The notes beneath the pieces were generated by a model. It was not told the DNA's origin. It worked only from the letters and a program-made list of their open reading frames with translations, and made no database searches. Of a stretch of 64,000 bases of DNA, positions 11,269 to 20,481 are shown one piece after another (position 1 is the stretch's first letter; each line of letters begins with the position of its first letter). This stretch comes from Polynucleobacter necessarius (GTDB taxonomy: Bacteria; Pseudomonadota; Gammaproteobacteria; Burkholderiales; Burkholderiaceae), in contig NZ_LT615227.1 of assembly GCF_900096755.1 (NCBI RefSeq), positions 124,965-188,964 of the forward strand, given 5' to 3'. The position numbers and the translations under genes are program-made.

Positions 11269-12188
11269 TTATTTGAGAAATTCTTGGGCTGCAACTACAC
11301 CGCTAGCCTTGGGTTTAAAGCCCATGGAGCCCAAGCTCATCTCAACGCCGCTTAAAGCAGCCATCATCATATCCATTGCTTCATGCAAACCGTACATGAG
11401 ATTAGTACTTGGTGTTGTTGGCCAGTAACCCGTTTTATTTGACTCGAGAATTTCATCCCAAGCCCAATATGATTTATGGATTTTGTTATTTTTACTAGCT
11501 TCGATTGCGCGTGGTGACAAGGCGTTAAAACCAATGCCCGGCGGCAACATCAAGCCTTTTTGTGAGCCAAAGATCGTGACATCTGCACCCACTTGTCATG
11601 CTCATAGTCCGCTGAACCCAAGCCAGACACGCTATCCACGAGCAATAAGGCTGGATGCTTTAAGGAATCAATCGCTTTTCGAACAGCAGCAATCAATGTT
11701 TGATGTAACGCCTGTAGAGGTTTCGTTATGCACTACACAAACTGCTTTAATTTCATGTTGTGTGTCTTTGCGTAAACGCTCTTCAATCACAGAAGCATCA
11801 AAACACCCCAACGCCAACTATCTTGACCTGCCTTACCAACCACTTCCACATCTAAGCCTAGACGCTTTGCAAGCGCACGCCACAAATTTGCAAACTGGCC
11901 AGTTTCATAGAACAACACTTTGTCGCCAGGATTGAGAACGTTTACTAACGCACCTTCCCAGGCATCCCGTTCCGTCCGGATGCAGAGTAAATAATGACGG
12001 GTTGTTCGGTTTTAAAAATCTTTTTAATGCCGTCCAATACCTTCCTTCAGGCCAAACGCACCAAACTCTGGACCACGATGATCGATGGTTTGATGGCTGA
12101 TCGCGCGTAATACACGTTGAGGTACCGGGCTCGGACCAGGAATATGTAAAAAATGGCGTCCTGATGCGTGGTTATCAAGTTTCAACAT
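11269..12188 (-). pseudogene. Class V aminotransferase (alanine/serine-glyoxylate type), broken
   Basis: Starting from the ATG at 12186-12188, the frames together encode a PLP-dependent aminotransferase that uses glyoxylate as amino acceptor. Visible pieces are LHIPGPSPVPQRVLRA, HRGPEF, NVLNPGDKVLFYETGQF, HNETSTGVTSN, LLVDSVSGLGS and the PLP lysine in FGSQKGLMLPPG. There are several frameshifts, for example after FGAFGLK and near 11590. The gene is about 920 bp against roughly 1200 bp expected. The missing stretch lies between GLHEAMDM and the terminal ALSGVEMSLG, an internal deletion of about 200-250 bp. Only a 107-codon C-terminal frame remains open. It faces away from the GntR gene across a palindromic operator. 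Confidence 0.8.
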
Positions 12189-12266
12189 GCTTTGTCTCAC
12201 TTTTAAAGTGTTTATAGGTAGTTATTTCTGCTGCTAGTTATATGACAATTTTGTAGAAATTTCCAT

Positions 12267-12278
12267 TTTGTATACAAA
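12267..12278. promoter_or_regulatory. Palindromic operator, probable GntR (FCD) site
   Basis: A perfect 12 bp palindrome, TTTGTATACAAA, lies between the divergent aminotransferase and gntR genes, 30 bp before the gntR start. FCD-type GntR regulators commonly bind TTGTATACAA-like sites, so this was probably the autoregulatory site. Its cognate regulator gene is now frameshifted. Confidence 0.55.
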
Positions 12279-12307
12279 TTAATAAGCCTAAGGCTAAGGG
12301 TTGATCC

Positions 12308-12996
12308 ATGACAGTACTAGAGCAGCCAAATTCACAAAATTTGCATGAAGCCACTTTCGAGAAGCTCAGATCCCTTTTGGTCGAGGGCAAGATCGCACCG
12401 GGCAGCAAACTCAATGAACGTGAATTGGCTGAGAGCCTCAATGTGTCACGCACCCCGATTCGAGAGGCAATTCGTCGCTTAGCCGCCGAAGGATTGGTAG
12501 AGCTCATTGCCAATCGTGGTGCGATTGCTGTGCAACTCAGTCTTGAGATGGCGTTTTAAATACTTTTGATGTGATTGCAGATCTGGAAGGTTTTTCTGGA
12601 GAATTGGCTGCCAATAATATTAGCGATGCCGCCCTCTCTGAATTAGAGGCGCTTCAATATGAAATGATGGCTTCTTATGCAAGACGTGATTTATCAAGTT
12701 ATTACAAACTCCATTTACGCATTCATCACCTCATTAATCAAGCAGCCAATAATCCCGTTCTTTCAAAACTCTTTACCCAGGTTAATGCCCGTATTGAAGC
12801 ACTACGCTTTCGATCCAATCAAGATGGCGTTAAGTGGGAGAAGGCTGTAGAAGAGCATCAAGAAATGTTGGATGCCTTAAAGGCCCGTGACAGCGCCCGT
12901 ATGCGCAAAATCATGATTCAATACGTCAGAAATAAGCGTGATGTTGTTGCCCAGCTACTCAAATCAGAAATGTCTACGGAGACAGTGAAGTCATGA
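12308..12996 (+). pseudogene. GntR family (FCD) transcriptional regulator, frameshifted
   Basis: The first frame encodes the winged-helix DNA-binding domain: FEKLRSLLVEGKIAPGSKLNE, then the recognition-helix region LAESLNVSRTPIREAIRRLAAEG. The second encodes the FCD effector domain, with LHLRIHHLINQAANN and EEHQEMLDALKARD carrying the usual histidine metal ligands. Restoring one G near 12547 (GAG ATG to GAG GAT GGC) joins them as LEDGVLNTFDVIADLEG, so the lesion is a 1 bp deletion. The stop overlaps the next gene start by 4 bp (ATGA). It likely controlled the adjacent glyoxylate/hydroxyacid genes. Confidence 0.83.
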
Positions 12997-15994
12997 ATAA
13001 GCCCTTAGACCTTAAAGAACTCATGGTGGACCAAGCCCAACTGGCTAAGCGCTTGCGTCAGGAGACCTCTGGTGAAGTAATGACTGATAGTGCTAGTCGC
13101 AGGCGTTATGCAACCGATGCCTCAATCTACCAAGCGATGCCTGTTGCAGTCTTTGTTCCAAAGACTGCACAAGATATTGCAAGCGCTATTCAGATAGCTG
13201 CAGAACTGAGCGTTCCTGTCCTGCCTCGCGGAGGCGGCACTAGCCAATGCGGTCAAACTACTGGTGCAGCACTCGTTATTGATAACACCAAATACTTCAG
13301 AAACGTTTTAGATCTCAATCTTGATAAAGGATATGTAGAAGTTGAGCCCGGAATCGTACTCGACCATCTGAATGGCTCACTCAAGCAACATGGTCTTTGG
13401 TATCCGGTGGATGTTTCTACTGCGGGACAAGCCACTATTGGCGGCATGGCAGGCAACAACTCTTGCGGTAGCCGCTCGATTGCTTATGGCAATATGGTGC
13501 ACAACGTATTAGGAATAGATGCCTGGCTTGCCAATGGTCAAGTAGCGCAATTTGGTAACTATGCCAACAGTTAGTTCTGGTGCTGCAAAAGAGCTGGGTG
13601 ATTTTGTAAAAAATCTAGCCCATACCCTAACACCTGAGATTGAGGCCCATTTTCCAAAAGTATTAAGACGGGTAGCGGGATATAACCTCGCTATCTTCAA
13701 CCCCCAAAGTGAATTGCCTTACACCCAAGATGGCAGCGTCAACCTAGCCCCTTTGCCGCAACATAAAGTGTTGGGCATTGTGAACTTCGCTAGCTTTTAC
13801 AAGGCAATGGATAGCGCTCAGCATATTGTGAAGCTCGGCCCTACTGCTGTTGAGCTCGTTGATCGCACGATGATTGACTTGGCACGCAGCAACCCCAGCT
13901 TTAAGAAAACCATTGAAACCGCTCTTATTGATCACACGGCCCAAACACCTGAAGCAATCTTGTTAGTAGAGTTTTCTGGTGAAGCACATGCGTCCTTACT
14001 GGAAAAGCTAAAAGCCTTGCAAGAATTGATGAGTGATTTAGGTTTACCTGGCTCTGTAGTGGCTATGCCGGATGCAAACTTGCAAAAGAACTTATGGGAA
14101 GTGCGCAAAGCTGGCTTAAATATCATGATGAGCCTCAAGGGTGACGGTAAGCCGGTCAGCTTTATTGAAGACTGCGCTGTACCGCTCGAGAGCTTGGCCG
14201 ATTACACCCAGGCGCTGACGGATGTGTTTTCTAAATATGGTTCACGTGGCACCTGGTACGCTCACGCATCCGTAGGCACATTGCATGTGCGCCCTATTTT
14301 GGATATGCGTAGAGATGGCGCACAGAAGATGTGTGCCGTTGCAGAAGAGGCATCCGCATTGGTTCGCAAGTACAAAGGCGCCTATAGCGGCGAGCATGGT
14401 GATGGCCTCTGTCGTGGCGAGTGGATCTCTTGGCAGTTTGGCCCCAAGATCACTGAAGCCCTCGCAGAAATTAAATACGCATTTGATCCAGGCAAGATTG
14501 TGAATCCTCCGAAGATGGATGACTCCATCAACTTTAGATTTCCGCCAAGCTATAAAGTGATTCCACTGCAACCAGCGCTCGATTGGTCGGCATGGAATGT
14601 GCAGAACGATCCAGTGACCGAAGAAACCACTGCGCCCGGTACAGGCGGCGACCCACAGCAATGGGATTGGCTAAAGCAGTGGAGATGTGCAATAGCCACT
14701 GCCGTAACCGTAAGTTTGACGCTGAAGTAATGTGCCCAAGCTATCGCGTTACTCGCGATAAAAAACACCTCACCCGCGGTAGAGCCAACACGCTACGTCT
14801 TGCGCTTTCAAATCAACTCAATATCAAAGATGAATCTTCACCACTCGGTAGCGATGCCCATTAAAGAGGTGATGGAGCTTTGCGTGAGTTGCAAGGCCTG
14901 TCGCCGTGAATGTCCAACTGGCGTGGATATGGCCAAGATGAAGATTGAGTTCCTCTCTGCTTATAAGAAGCGTGTAGGCCACTCATTGCGCGATTTAGCC
15001 GTTGCCTATCTTCCTAAATATGCAGGCACGATTAGCGCCATTCCATTCTTGCCGGCAATTTTGAACTTACGCAATCACATTGCACCGATTGCAAAGCTGC
15101 AAGAGTGGGCCATGGGTATTTCTGCGCAAAGAAGTCTGCCTGTTTGGAAGACAAAGACTTTCTGGAATCAGAAGAAAGCAAATACTTACCAATTCACTCC
15201 AGATCAGTTGGCAAGCAATGCTGATGGCAAGGGCGTTGTACTGTTGGCAGATACACACCTTTAATGCTTACTTTGAAGATGAGAACCTCATCGCTGCATT
15301 GAAAGTACTAAAGGCTGCCGGTTATCGCGTTCACATTCCCAAGAAGAAAGAATCAAAGTAACTCAGCAAGCCCCACAGAAAATACTTGCTCAAAAGAGTT
15401 TTGCTGCGGCAGAACCTATCTTGCGGCAGGCATGGTAGATAAAGCCAAAGCCACCCTAGGTGAATTAGTTGACCACTTAGCGCCTTATGCAGATCAGAAC
15501 ATTCCAATTATTGGTTTAGAGCCCTCTTGCTTATTCACCTTAAAAGATGAAGCGCTCGTGATGGGCTTTGGTGAACGCGCAGTAAGCGTATCTAAGAAAG
15601 CGCAATTGCTAGAAGAGTTTTTAGCAAGTGAAGTTAAAGCTGGTACGCTTCAGTTGAAACTGAAGGCGTCTGATAAGCCGGTACTGTTTCATGGTCACTG
15701 CCATCAGAAATCTTTCGCCGCCGTTACCCCTGCTATGGAACTGCTTAAACTGATTCCGAATGCGGAGCCAAAGTTAATTGAATCTTCTTGCTGCGGTATG
15801 GCTGGTAGCTTTGGATATGAAGCTGAGCACATTGAAGTATCTAAGCAAATGGCTGAAGCCAGCTTATTGCCAAGTATTCGTAAATCGCCTGATAGCTGGT
15901 GGTTGCGGATGGCACTAGCTGTCGTCACCAGATTGCCGATGGCACACAAAGAGAAGCGGTTCATATCGCCAGAATTCTGGCGGCGCACCTTTAA
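12993..15994 (+). pseudogene. FAD-binding and Fe-S oxidoreductase (GlcD/GlcF fusion, YdiJ-like), multiply frameshifted
   Basis: Pieces in three frames add up to about 1000 residues. First is an FAD_binding_4 domain (LPRGGGTSQCGQ and TIGGMAGNNSCGS). Then comes an FAD-oxidase C domain ending YSGEHGDGLCRGEW and FDPGKIVNPPKM. A ferredoxin-type segment follows with MCPSYRVTRDEKH-like sequence and CVSCKACRRECPTG. The end holds two CCG-type domains (FCCGRTYLAAG and HGHCHQK, SCCGMAGSFGYE). Frame changes occur near 13560, 14700, 14855, 15255, 15355 and 15895, at least six. The family oxidises D-2-hydroxyacids such as glycolate or 2-hydroxyglutarate. The corrected C-terminus ends at TAA 15992-15994. 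This is one of the most degraded genes in the window. Confidence 0.85.
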
Positions 15995-16014
15995 ATACTC
16001 AATGCTTTGGGATG

Positions 16015-16047
16015 GTGATTCGCCACAGCAATGATTTAGCGAATCAC
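16015..16047. terminator. Stem-loop between convergent broken genes
   Basis: A 9 bp inverted repeat (GTGATTCGC / GCGAATCAC) with a 15-base loop lies just past the oxidoreductase stop, between it and the oppositely oriented azlD. There is no strong T run on either side, so it is only a possible weak bidirectional terminator. Confidence 0.35.
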
Positions 16048-16388
16048 TCCGTAGGAGACCCATCAAAATAGTGCCAGTCAACAAGGCTGGCACTAAGCGA
16101 CGTGTTGGCTTAGACATCATGACGGCGATACTCAAGACGCAAATTAATATTCGGATTCATAAAGGAACAGTTGCCAGCAAACCCAAAGGCATAACAATGA
16201 GGCGCACAGTGAGTGCAGCAACCATAGCGTAAGTAACAAGCCGCCAACCATCGAAAGATCTCGCTATCTTGGTTAATGCGCTGCGAGAGCGTCACCCCAA
16301 TTGCACGACAGAAATAGGTGCCTAAACAGGCTCCCACCAAAGCAACCCATAGACCCCAGCCAGTTAGCGCGCTCTGAATCATATTCAT
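16040..16388 (-). pseudogene. azlD: AzlD-type branched-chain amino acid exporter subunit, broken
   Basis: The frame from ATG 16386-16388 starts MNMIQSALTGWGLWVALVGA and continues as a small membrane protein of the AzlD family, the partner of AzlC in branched-chain amino acid export. A 1 bp insertion near 16240 shifts the frame after FRWLA. The correct frame then reads TYAMVAALTVRLIVMPLGLL but meets TGA at 16157-16159, where PLWIR would be expected (TGG to TGA). After that it continues to MSKPTRRLVPALLTGTILM. The native stop is not clear, so the left boundary is approximate. The start is coupled to azlC as TGATG. Confidence 0.75.
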
Positions 16389-17150
16389 CAGCTTATCACC
16401 TCTGCTTTCTTGCGCAAGAATTTTCGGTCAATAAAGTAAGCGATGGTGCGTGCCAGCGACCAAACCAGCGGTTAGCAAACTAGTATCACGGTCGATAAAG
16501 AAAAATATTGGTCCAAAAATGCATCCCATCAGAATAGCAATTCGATTAATCCAGGGCTTTACTTCAGTAAAGGTCAACAAGAAGAACAAAGGATTAATAA
16601 ATACAAGCCCTAAGGTTACAGGGGGAGGCACCATTCCCGCCAAGAAATAACCCAAAATTGTTCCTGGAACAGAAATTAGCCAACACACCAAGCCAAGACC
16701 TACAAAGTAGCTAAGGCGATGGCGCGTTTCGATTGAATGAAACTCACGCATCGAGATAGCCCAAGCAGTCATAGCTAAGAGGTGCACAGAAGCATAGAGA
16801 CTTCGATTTCGATCCTGATGATGAAACTGCGGAAAGAGCGTCACCGTCATCGTAATAAAACGGGTGGCCGTTAACGTGACCGCCAAGGCAATCGCAATAG
16901 CAGAGGAACCGGTAATAGCCATTTCCAGCAACACCACTTGCCCAGGGAGGGCAAACATAAATAAGCTCGTTGCAGATGTAAACCAAATATCAAAACCAAC
17001 CATGCCTGCGAAGAGAACCAATGCAGGGGCACCAGCGGCATCGCGAATGCTAGACCAAAATGCATCATGACGATTTTTAAAGCGCTCAGCCGCAGATCCT
17101 TCTAATGCGATTTCACTAGGGTCAATAAATGGTTGGTCTGCAGATGACAT
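16388..17150 (-). pseudogene. azlC: AzlC family branched-chain amino acid permease, frameshifted near the end
   Basis: A hydrophobic protein of the AzlC family with several membrane helices, beginning MSSADQPFIDPSE. The open frame ends early at 16428 after AGLVAGTHHRLLY. One base fewer near 16450 restores AGTTIAYFIDRKFLRKK and a stop at 16388-16390 overlapping the azlD start. The lesion removes only about 20 C-terminal residues, so some function could remain, but azlD is also dead. AzlCD exports branched-chain amino acids and analogues. It sits 3 bp downstream of queG on the same strand. Confidence 0.78.
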
Positions 17151-17153
17151 GAC

Positions 17154-18254
17154 TTAATTGTAAGCGCTTAAGGCCCACTGAATATGCTCAGCCACCAGTT
17201 CATCTGCGGTAGAAAGGGCTTCGTTTAAGGCCGCACGAATGACTTCCTTATCAGCACCATCTACTTTAGCGCTCGCAAGAGCATTACCCATCGCTACTGC
17301 TAAATTACGCCGCCATCTGCTGTAGCCAATTCTACGAATAGCACTACCCTCATGGCGTTGCTCAAACTCTGCTTCGGTCCAGGACCACAGATGCATAAGA
17401 CTGGCCTGGCCTAGACTATGGCGCTGTGCAAAGTCAGGCAGCTGTGTTCGTTTTGAGAATTTATTCCAAGGGCAAATTAACTGGCAGTCATCACAGCCAT
17501 AAACACGATTGCCCATCGCACTTCTAAACTCCACCGGAATCGATTCTGGATTCTCAATAGTTAAGCAAGAGATGCAACGTCTAGCATCGAGCTGATATGG
17601 CGCAGTGATAGCTTGCGTAGGGCAGACATCAATACATGATGTGCAAGTTCCACAATGCTCTTCTTGCTCTTGATCTATTGGCAATGGCACATCCACCAGG
17701 ATCTCACCCAAGAAAAATGTTGAGCCAGATTCTCGATTGAGTAATAGCGTGTGCTTACCGCGCCATCCTAGACCAGCTTTTCGTGCTAACTCCACCTCCA
17801 TCAAGGGAGCAGAATCTGTAAATACGCGGTAGCCAAAGGTACCAATTTTTTCTTCGATCAATTTGGCAAACTCTTGTAAGCGATTGCGCAGAACCTTGTG
17901 ATAATCGCGCCCTCTGGCATACATCGATACCACAGCTTGCTGAGGATCCTCTAAACGCCCCCACTCCCGCTCAATCTCAAATTCAGGGGGAAGATAGTTC
18001 ATTGATACACAAATGACTCTGACGGTTCCTGGCACTAAGAGCTCGGGATCAGACCGTAAATCTGCATGCCTTTGCATGTAGTCCATATGGCCATGGCGAC
18101 CTTCAGCCAGCCACTGATTTAAACGCTCACTAGCAAGGCCTAAATGCGTATTGGTGATACGTAAGCCGTCAAACCCTAAATTTGCGGCCTGCTCCCCCAG
18201 CCAAGTTCGTAACTTGGCCTCATCTAAAGAGTTTGGAGTCGCAGATAAAGACAT
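17154..18254 (-). CDS. queG: Epoxyqueuosine reductase QueG
   Basis: A 366-residue cobalamin and Fe-S enzyme that performs the last step of queuosine synthesis in tRNA. The N-terminal half has DYMQRHADLRSDPELLVPG and the catalytic-region RKAGLGWRGKHTLLLNRESGS. Two 4Fe-4S cluster motifs follow: CGTCTSCIDVCPTQAI and CISCLTIENP with CDDCQLICPWNK. The C-terminal HEAT-like region follows RRIGYSRWRRNLAVA. It is intact and diverges from tsaE. gluQ, which further modifies the same nucleoside in tRNA-Asp, is broken. Confidence 0.93.
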   Translation of the reverse strand: MSLSATPNSLDEAKLRTWLGEQAANLGFDGLRITNTHLGLASERLNQWLAEGRHGHMDYMQRHADLRSDPELLVPGTVRVICVSMNYLPPEFEIEREWGRLEDPQQAVVSMYARGRDYHKVLRNRLQEFAKLIEEKIGTFGYRVFTDSAPLMEVELARKAGLGWRGKHTLLLNRESGSTFFLGEILVDVPLPIDQEQEEHCGTCTSCIDVCPTQAITAPYQLDARRCISCLTIENPESIPVEFRSAMGNRVYGCDDCQLICPWNKFSKRTQLPDFAQRHSLGQASLMHLWSWTEAEFEQRHEGSAIRRIGYSRWRRNLAVAMGNALASAKVDGADKEVIRAALNEALSTADELVAEHIQWALSAYN

Positions 18255-18297
18255 ATTGATAGAGAATGTAGCTCAATAATTGAATAAACTAGGGGCA

Positions 18298-18819
18298 ATG
18301 ACAAAAATACTGGCATCACTAAAGCAACATTGTAGGCAGGAAGCGGAAACCGCTGCCCTAGCCCAGCATCTTGCCGCCAGTTTGCAGCAATCCATTCACC
18401 AAACTCCAGGTATCCACCTCAACATCTCCCTAGAGGGTGATCTAGGGGCTGGTAAAACGACCTTTGCAAGACATCTAATCCAAAGCCTAGGCCACAGTGG
18501 AAAAGTAAAGAGCCCTACCTATACCCTTTGCGAACCGTATCCGCTAGTCAGCGACAAACATTCGTTTACCGCCCATCACTTTGATCTTTATAGAATGCGT
18601 GATCCACTCGAGTGGCAAGAGGCTGGATTTGCAGAGTTATTTGATGTGCCAGGATTTTGTCTCATTGAATGGCCTGAAAAAGCAGAGGGCACCCTTCCCG
18701 CATTTGATCTTCAAATGAAGTTAGCGGCTGGTGCAGATGAAAATGAGCGCACTATTGAGATGAACGCACTTTCGGATGCGGGCAAAAAAGTACTTGAAGT
18801 AATAGAAGCTACTAATTGA
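18298..18819 (+). CDS. tsaE: tRNA threonylcarbamoyladenosine biosynthesis ATPase TsaE
   Basis: A 173-residue P-loop ATPase needed to make t6A37 in tRNA together with TsaB and TsaD. Walker A is GDLGAGKTTFARHLI. Family motifs SPTYTL, HHFDLYR and LIEWPEKAEG follow in order. I use the ATG at 18298, preceded by AGGGG; a TTG at 18280 could extend it by six residues. The stop overlaps the amidase start as TGATG, so tsaE and amiC are coupled, the arrangement often seen in proteobacteria. Essential and intact. Confidence 0.9.
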   Translation: MTKILASLKQHCRQEAETAALAQHLAASLQQSIHQTPGIHLNISLEGDLGAGKTTFARHLIQSLGHSGKVKSPTYTLCEPYPLVSDKHSFTAHHFDLYRMRDPLEWQEAGFAELFDVPGFCLIEWPEKAEGTLPAFDLQMKLAAGADENERTIEMNALSDAGKKVLEVIEATN

Positions 18820-20165
18820 TGAGCGGCAAAAAAATAAACCTCACTAGAAGGCAACATCTCAAAACTTCCGCAAAGTTCTTGAGCTTTGCGTTACTGCTTA
18901 CCGAGGTAGATATCGCCTGGGGCGCCAAAATTATGGGTGTTCGTGTATGGCCCTCCGAGGACTACACACGCGTGACTTTAGAGTCAGATACACCGTTACC
19001 GATTACGCAACAGATTCTGACTAATCCAGACCGCCTGGTAGTTGATGTGCAAGCACTTGAACTTAATCCGACACTCAAAGATTTGGTTGCCAAAGTAAAA
19101 CCGAACGATCCTTATATTTCACAAGTACGAGTTGGACAATTTCAGCCAGGTGTTGTGCGTTTAGTGTTTGATTTAAAAGAACCCATCAAGCCGCAACTCT
19201 TCACACTTGATCCTGTGGCTGAATACAACTACCGCATGGTATTTGACTTGTATCCAACTACCCCGCCAGATCCGCTGATGGCTTTAGTGAGAAGCAGCGC
19301 CAAAAAAGAAAGTGCGCTTGAGAAATCAAACGAAGAAATAGATTTGATTGCTCAATTTGCTGCCAAGAAAGAAAAAGAACTCGCTAAGACGCCATCCGCA
19401 CCAGTTGCCCAGGCCATCCCAGAAACGAAGGAAGCGCCAGCGCCTGCCAAGTACAAACGACTGATCACAATTGCGATTGATCCTGGCCATGGTGGCGAAG
19501 ACCCAGGCGCCATTGGTGCAGCAGGCTCTCGAGAAAAGAATGTGGTCCTGGCTATTGCTAGACGACTGAAAGACAAGATTGAGGGCGAAGCCTATATGCG
19601 CCCATTCTTGACCAGAGATGGCGACTACTTTGTGCCGCTGCATGTCAGAGTACAAAAAGCGAGACGCGTAGAGGCCGATTTGTTCGTATCCATTCATGCA
19701 GACGCTTTCATCGAAAGAAATGCCAGAGGCGCTTCAGTCTTTGCGCTCTCTCAAATGGGGGCCAGTAGTACAACTGCACGCTGGATGGCCAATAAAGAAA
19801 ACGCCTCAGATTTAATTGGGGGCATCAATATCAAGACTCAGGATCGTCAAGTTGCCAACCTACTGCTAGACATGTCGACCACAGCCCAGATTAAAGATTC
19901 TCTACAGGTAGGTAATTCGATCTTGAGGCAAATCGGTGGATTTGCAACTCTTCACAAGCCCAAGGTAGGGCAAGCAAGCTTTGCGGTTCTAAAGGCCCCA
20001 GATATTCCTTCCATCCTCGTTGAGACCGCTTTTATTAGCAATCCCCAAGAGGAAGCGCGATTAAATGATGACGCTTACCAGGATCGTATTGCAGAGGCCA
20101 TTTTGAGAGGAATTAAGGAGTATTTTTCCAAAAATCCGCCTGTCGCCAGACGGGTCAACTCCTAG
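18819..20165 (+). CDS. amiC: N-acetylmuramoyl-L-alanine amidase AmiC (Tat-exported)
   Basis: A 448-residue periplasmic zinc amidase that cleaves the peptide from murein during cell separation. The N-terminus has a twin-arginine-type signal, TRRQHLK at residues 9-15, then a hydrophobic stretch, as in E. coli AmiC. An AMIN domain follows (about residues 35-130), then a linker rich in K, E, A and P. The Amidase_3 domain has DPGHGGEDPGAIG, an REKN glutamate, SIHADAF and VETAFISN, which supply the zinc ligands and the catalytic glutamate. It is coupled to tsaE. Confidence 0.92.
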   Translation: MSGKKINLTRRQHLKTSAKFLSFALLLTEVDIAWGAKIMGVRVWPSEDYTRVTLESDTPLPITQQILTNPDRLVVDVQALELNPTLKDLVAKVKPNDPYISQVRVGQFQPGVVRLVFDLKEPIKPQLFTLDPVAEYNYRMVFDLYPTTPPDPLMALVRSSAKKESALEKSNEEIDLIAQFAAKKEKELAKTPSAPVAQAIPETKEAPAPAKYKRLITIAIDPGHGGEDPGAIGAAGSREKNVVLAIARRLKDKIEGEAYMRPFLTRDGDYFVPLHVRVQKARRVEADLFVSIHADAFIERNARGASVFALSQMGASSTTARWMANKENASDLIGGINIKTQDRQVANLLLDMSTTAQIKDSLQVGNSILRQIGGFATLHKPKVGQASFAVLKAPDIPSILVETAFISNPQEEARLNDDAYQDRIAEAILRGIKEYFSKNPPVARRVNS

Positions 20166-20236
20166 GCACTTGTAACTACAAGGGCTGACGGGCAGGCCCC
20201 ACAGACCCGAGGAACACTAAGAAAGAAACTTCTTGC

Positions 20237-20242
20237 TATAAT
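20237..20242 (+). promoter_or_regulatory. Putative -10 element for tRNA-Lys
   Basis: A perfect TATAAT lies 15 bases before the first tRNA base, as part of TTGCTATAATTTATG. No convincing -35 hexamer is visible at the usual distance; an extended TG-like context may compensate. Confidence 0.5.
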
Positions 20243-20257
20243 TTATGGATTAACTCT

Positions 20258-20333
20258 GGGTCGGTAGCTCAGTCGGTAGAGCAGCGGACTTTTAATCCGT
20301 TGGTCGCGAGTTCGAATCTCGCCCGACCCACCA
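20258..20333 (+). tRNA. tRNA-Lys (anticodon TTT)
   Basis: A 76-base tRNA with a 7 bp acceptor stem (GGGTCGG with CCGACCC), D arm GCTCAGTCGGTAGAGC, anticodon stem CGGAC/ATCCG around the loop holding TTT, T arm GCGAGTTCGAATCTCGC and an encoded CCA end. It closely resembles bacterial tRNA-Lys. A hairpin terminator follows directly. A degraded second copy lies 4.1 kb downstream at 24385-24459. Confidence 0.96.
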
Positions 20334-20340
20334 GTTATAC

Positions 20341-20370
20341 AAAAGCCACCCTCGGGTGGCTTTTTCTTTT
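20341..20370 (+). terminator. Rho-independent terminator after tRNA-Lys
   Basis: The stem AAAAGCCACC-CTC-GGGTGGCTTTTT with a trailing T-rich tract (CTTTT) sits 9 bases after the tRNA end. Nearly the same hairpin sequence ends the czc operon at 27377-27403. Confidence 0.85.
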
Positions 20371-20481
20371 CCCCGCTCCAGCCTTTAAAGAATCAATCGT
20401 TCGAAGTTGGGTGCTTATCCATGCTCGAATTAGAGGGGCTTTCTATCGCATCAAACATGAGATCTATGTCGAGGCGCATTA

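Noticed and set aside
20371..20481. Short open frame on the minus strand just past ackA (MRLDIDLMFDAIES)
   Set aside because: It is short, has no ribosome binding site or homology I recognise, and lies in a 3' region; possibly debris of a lost gene.
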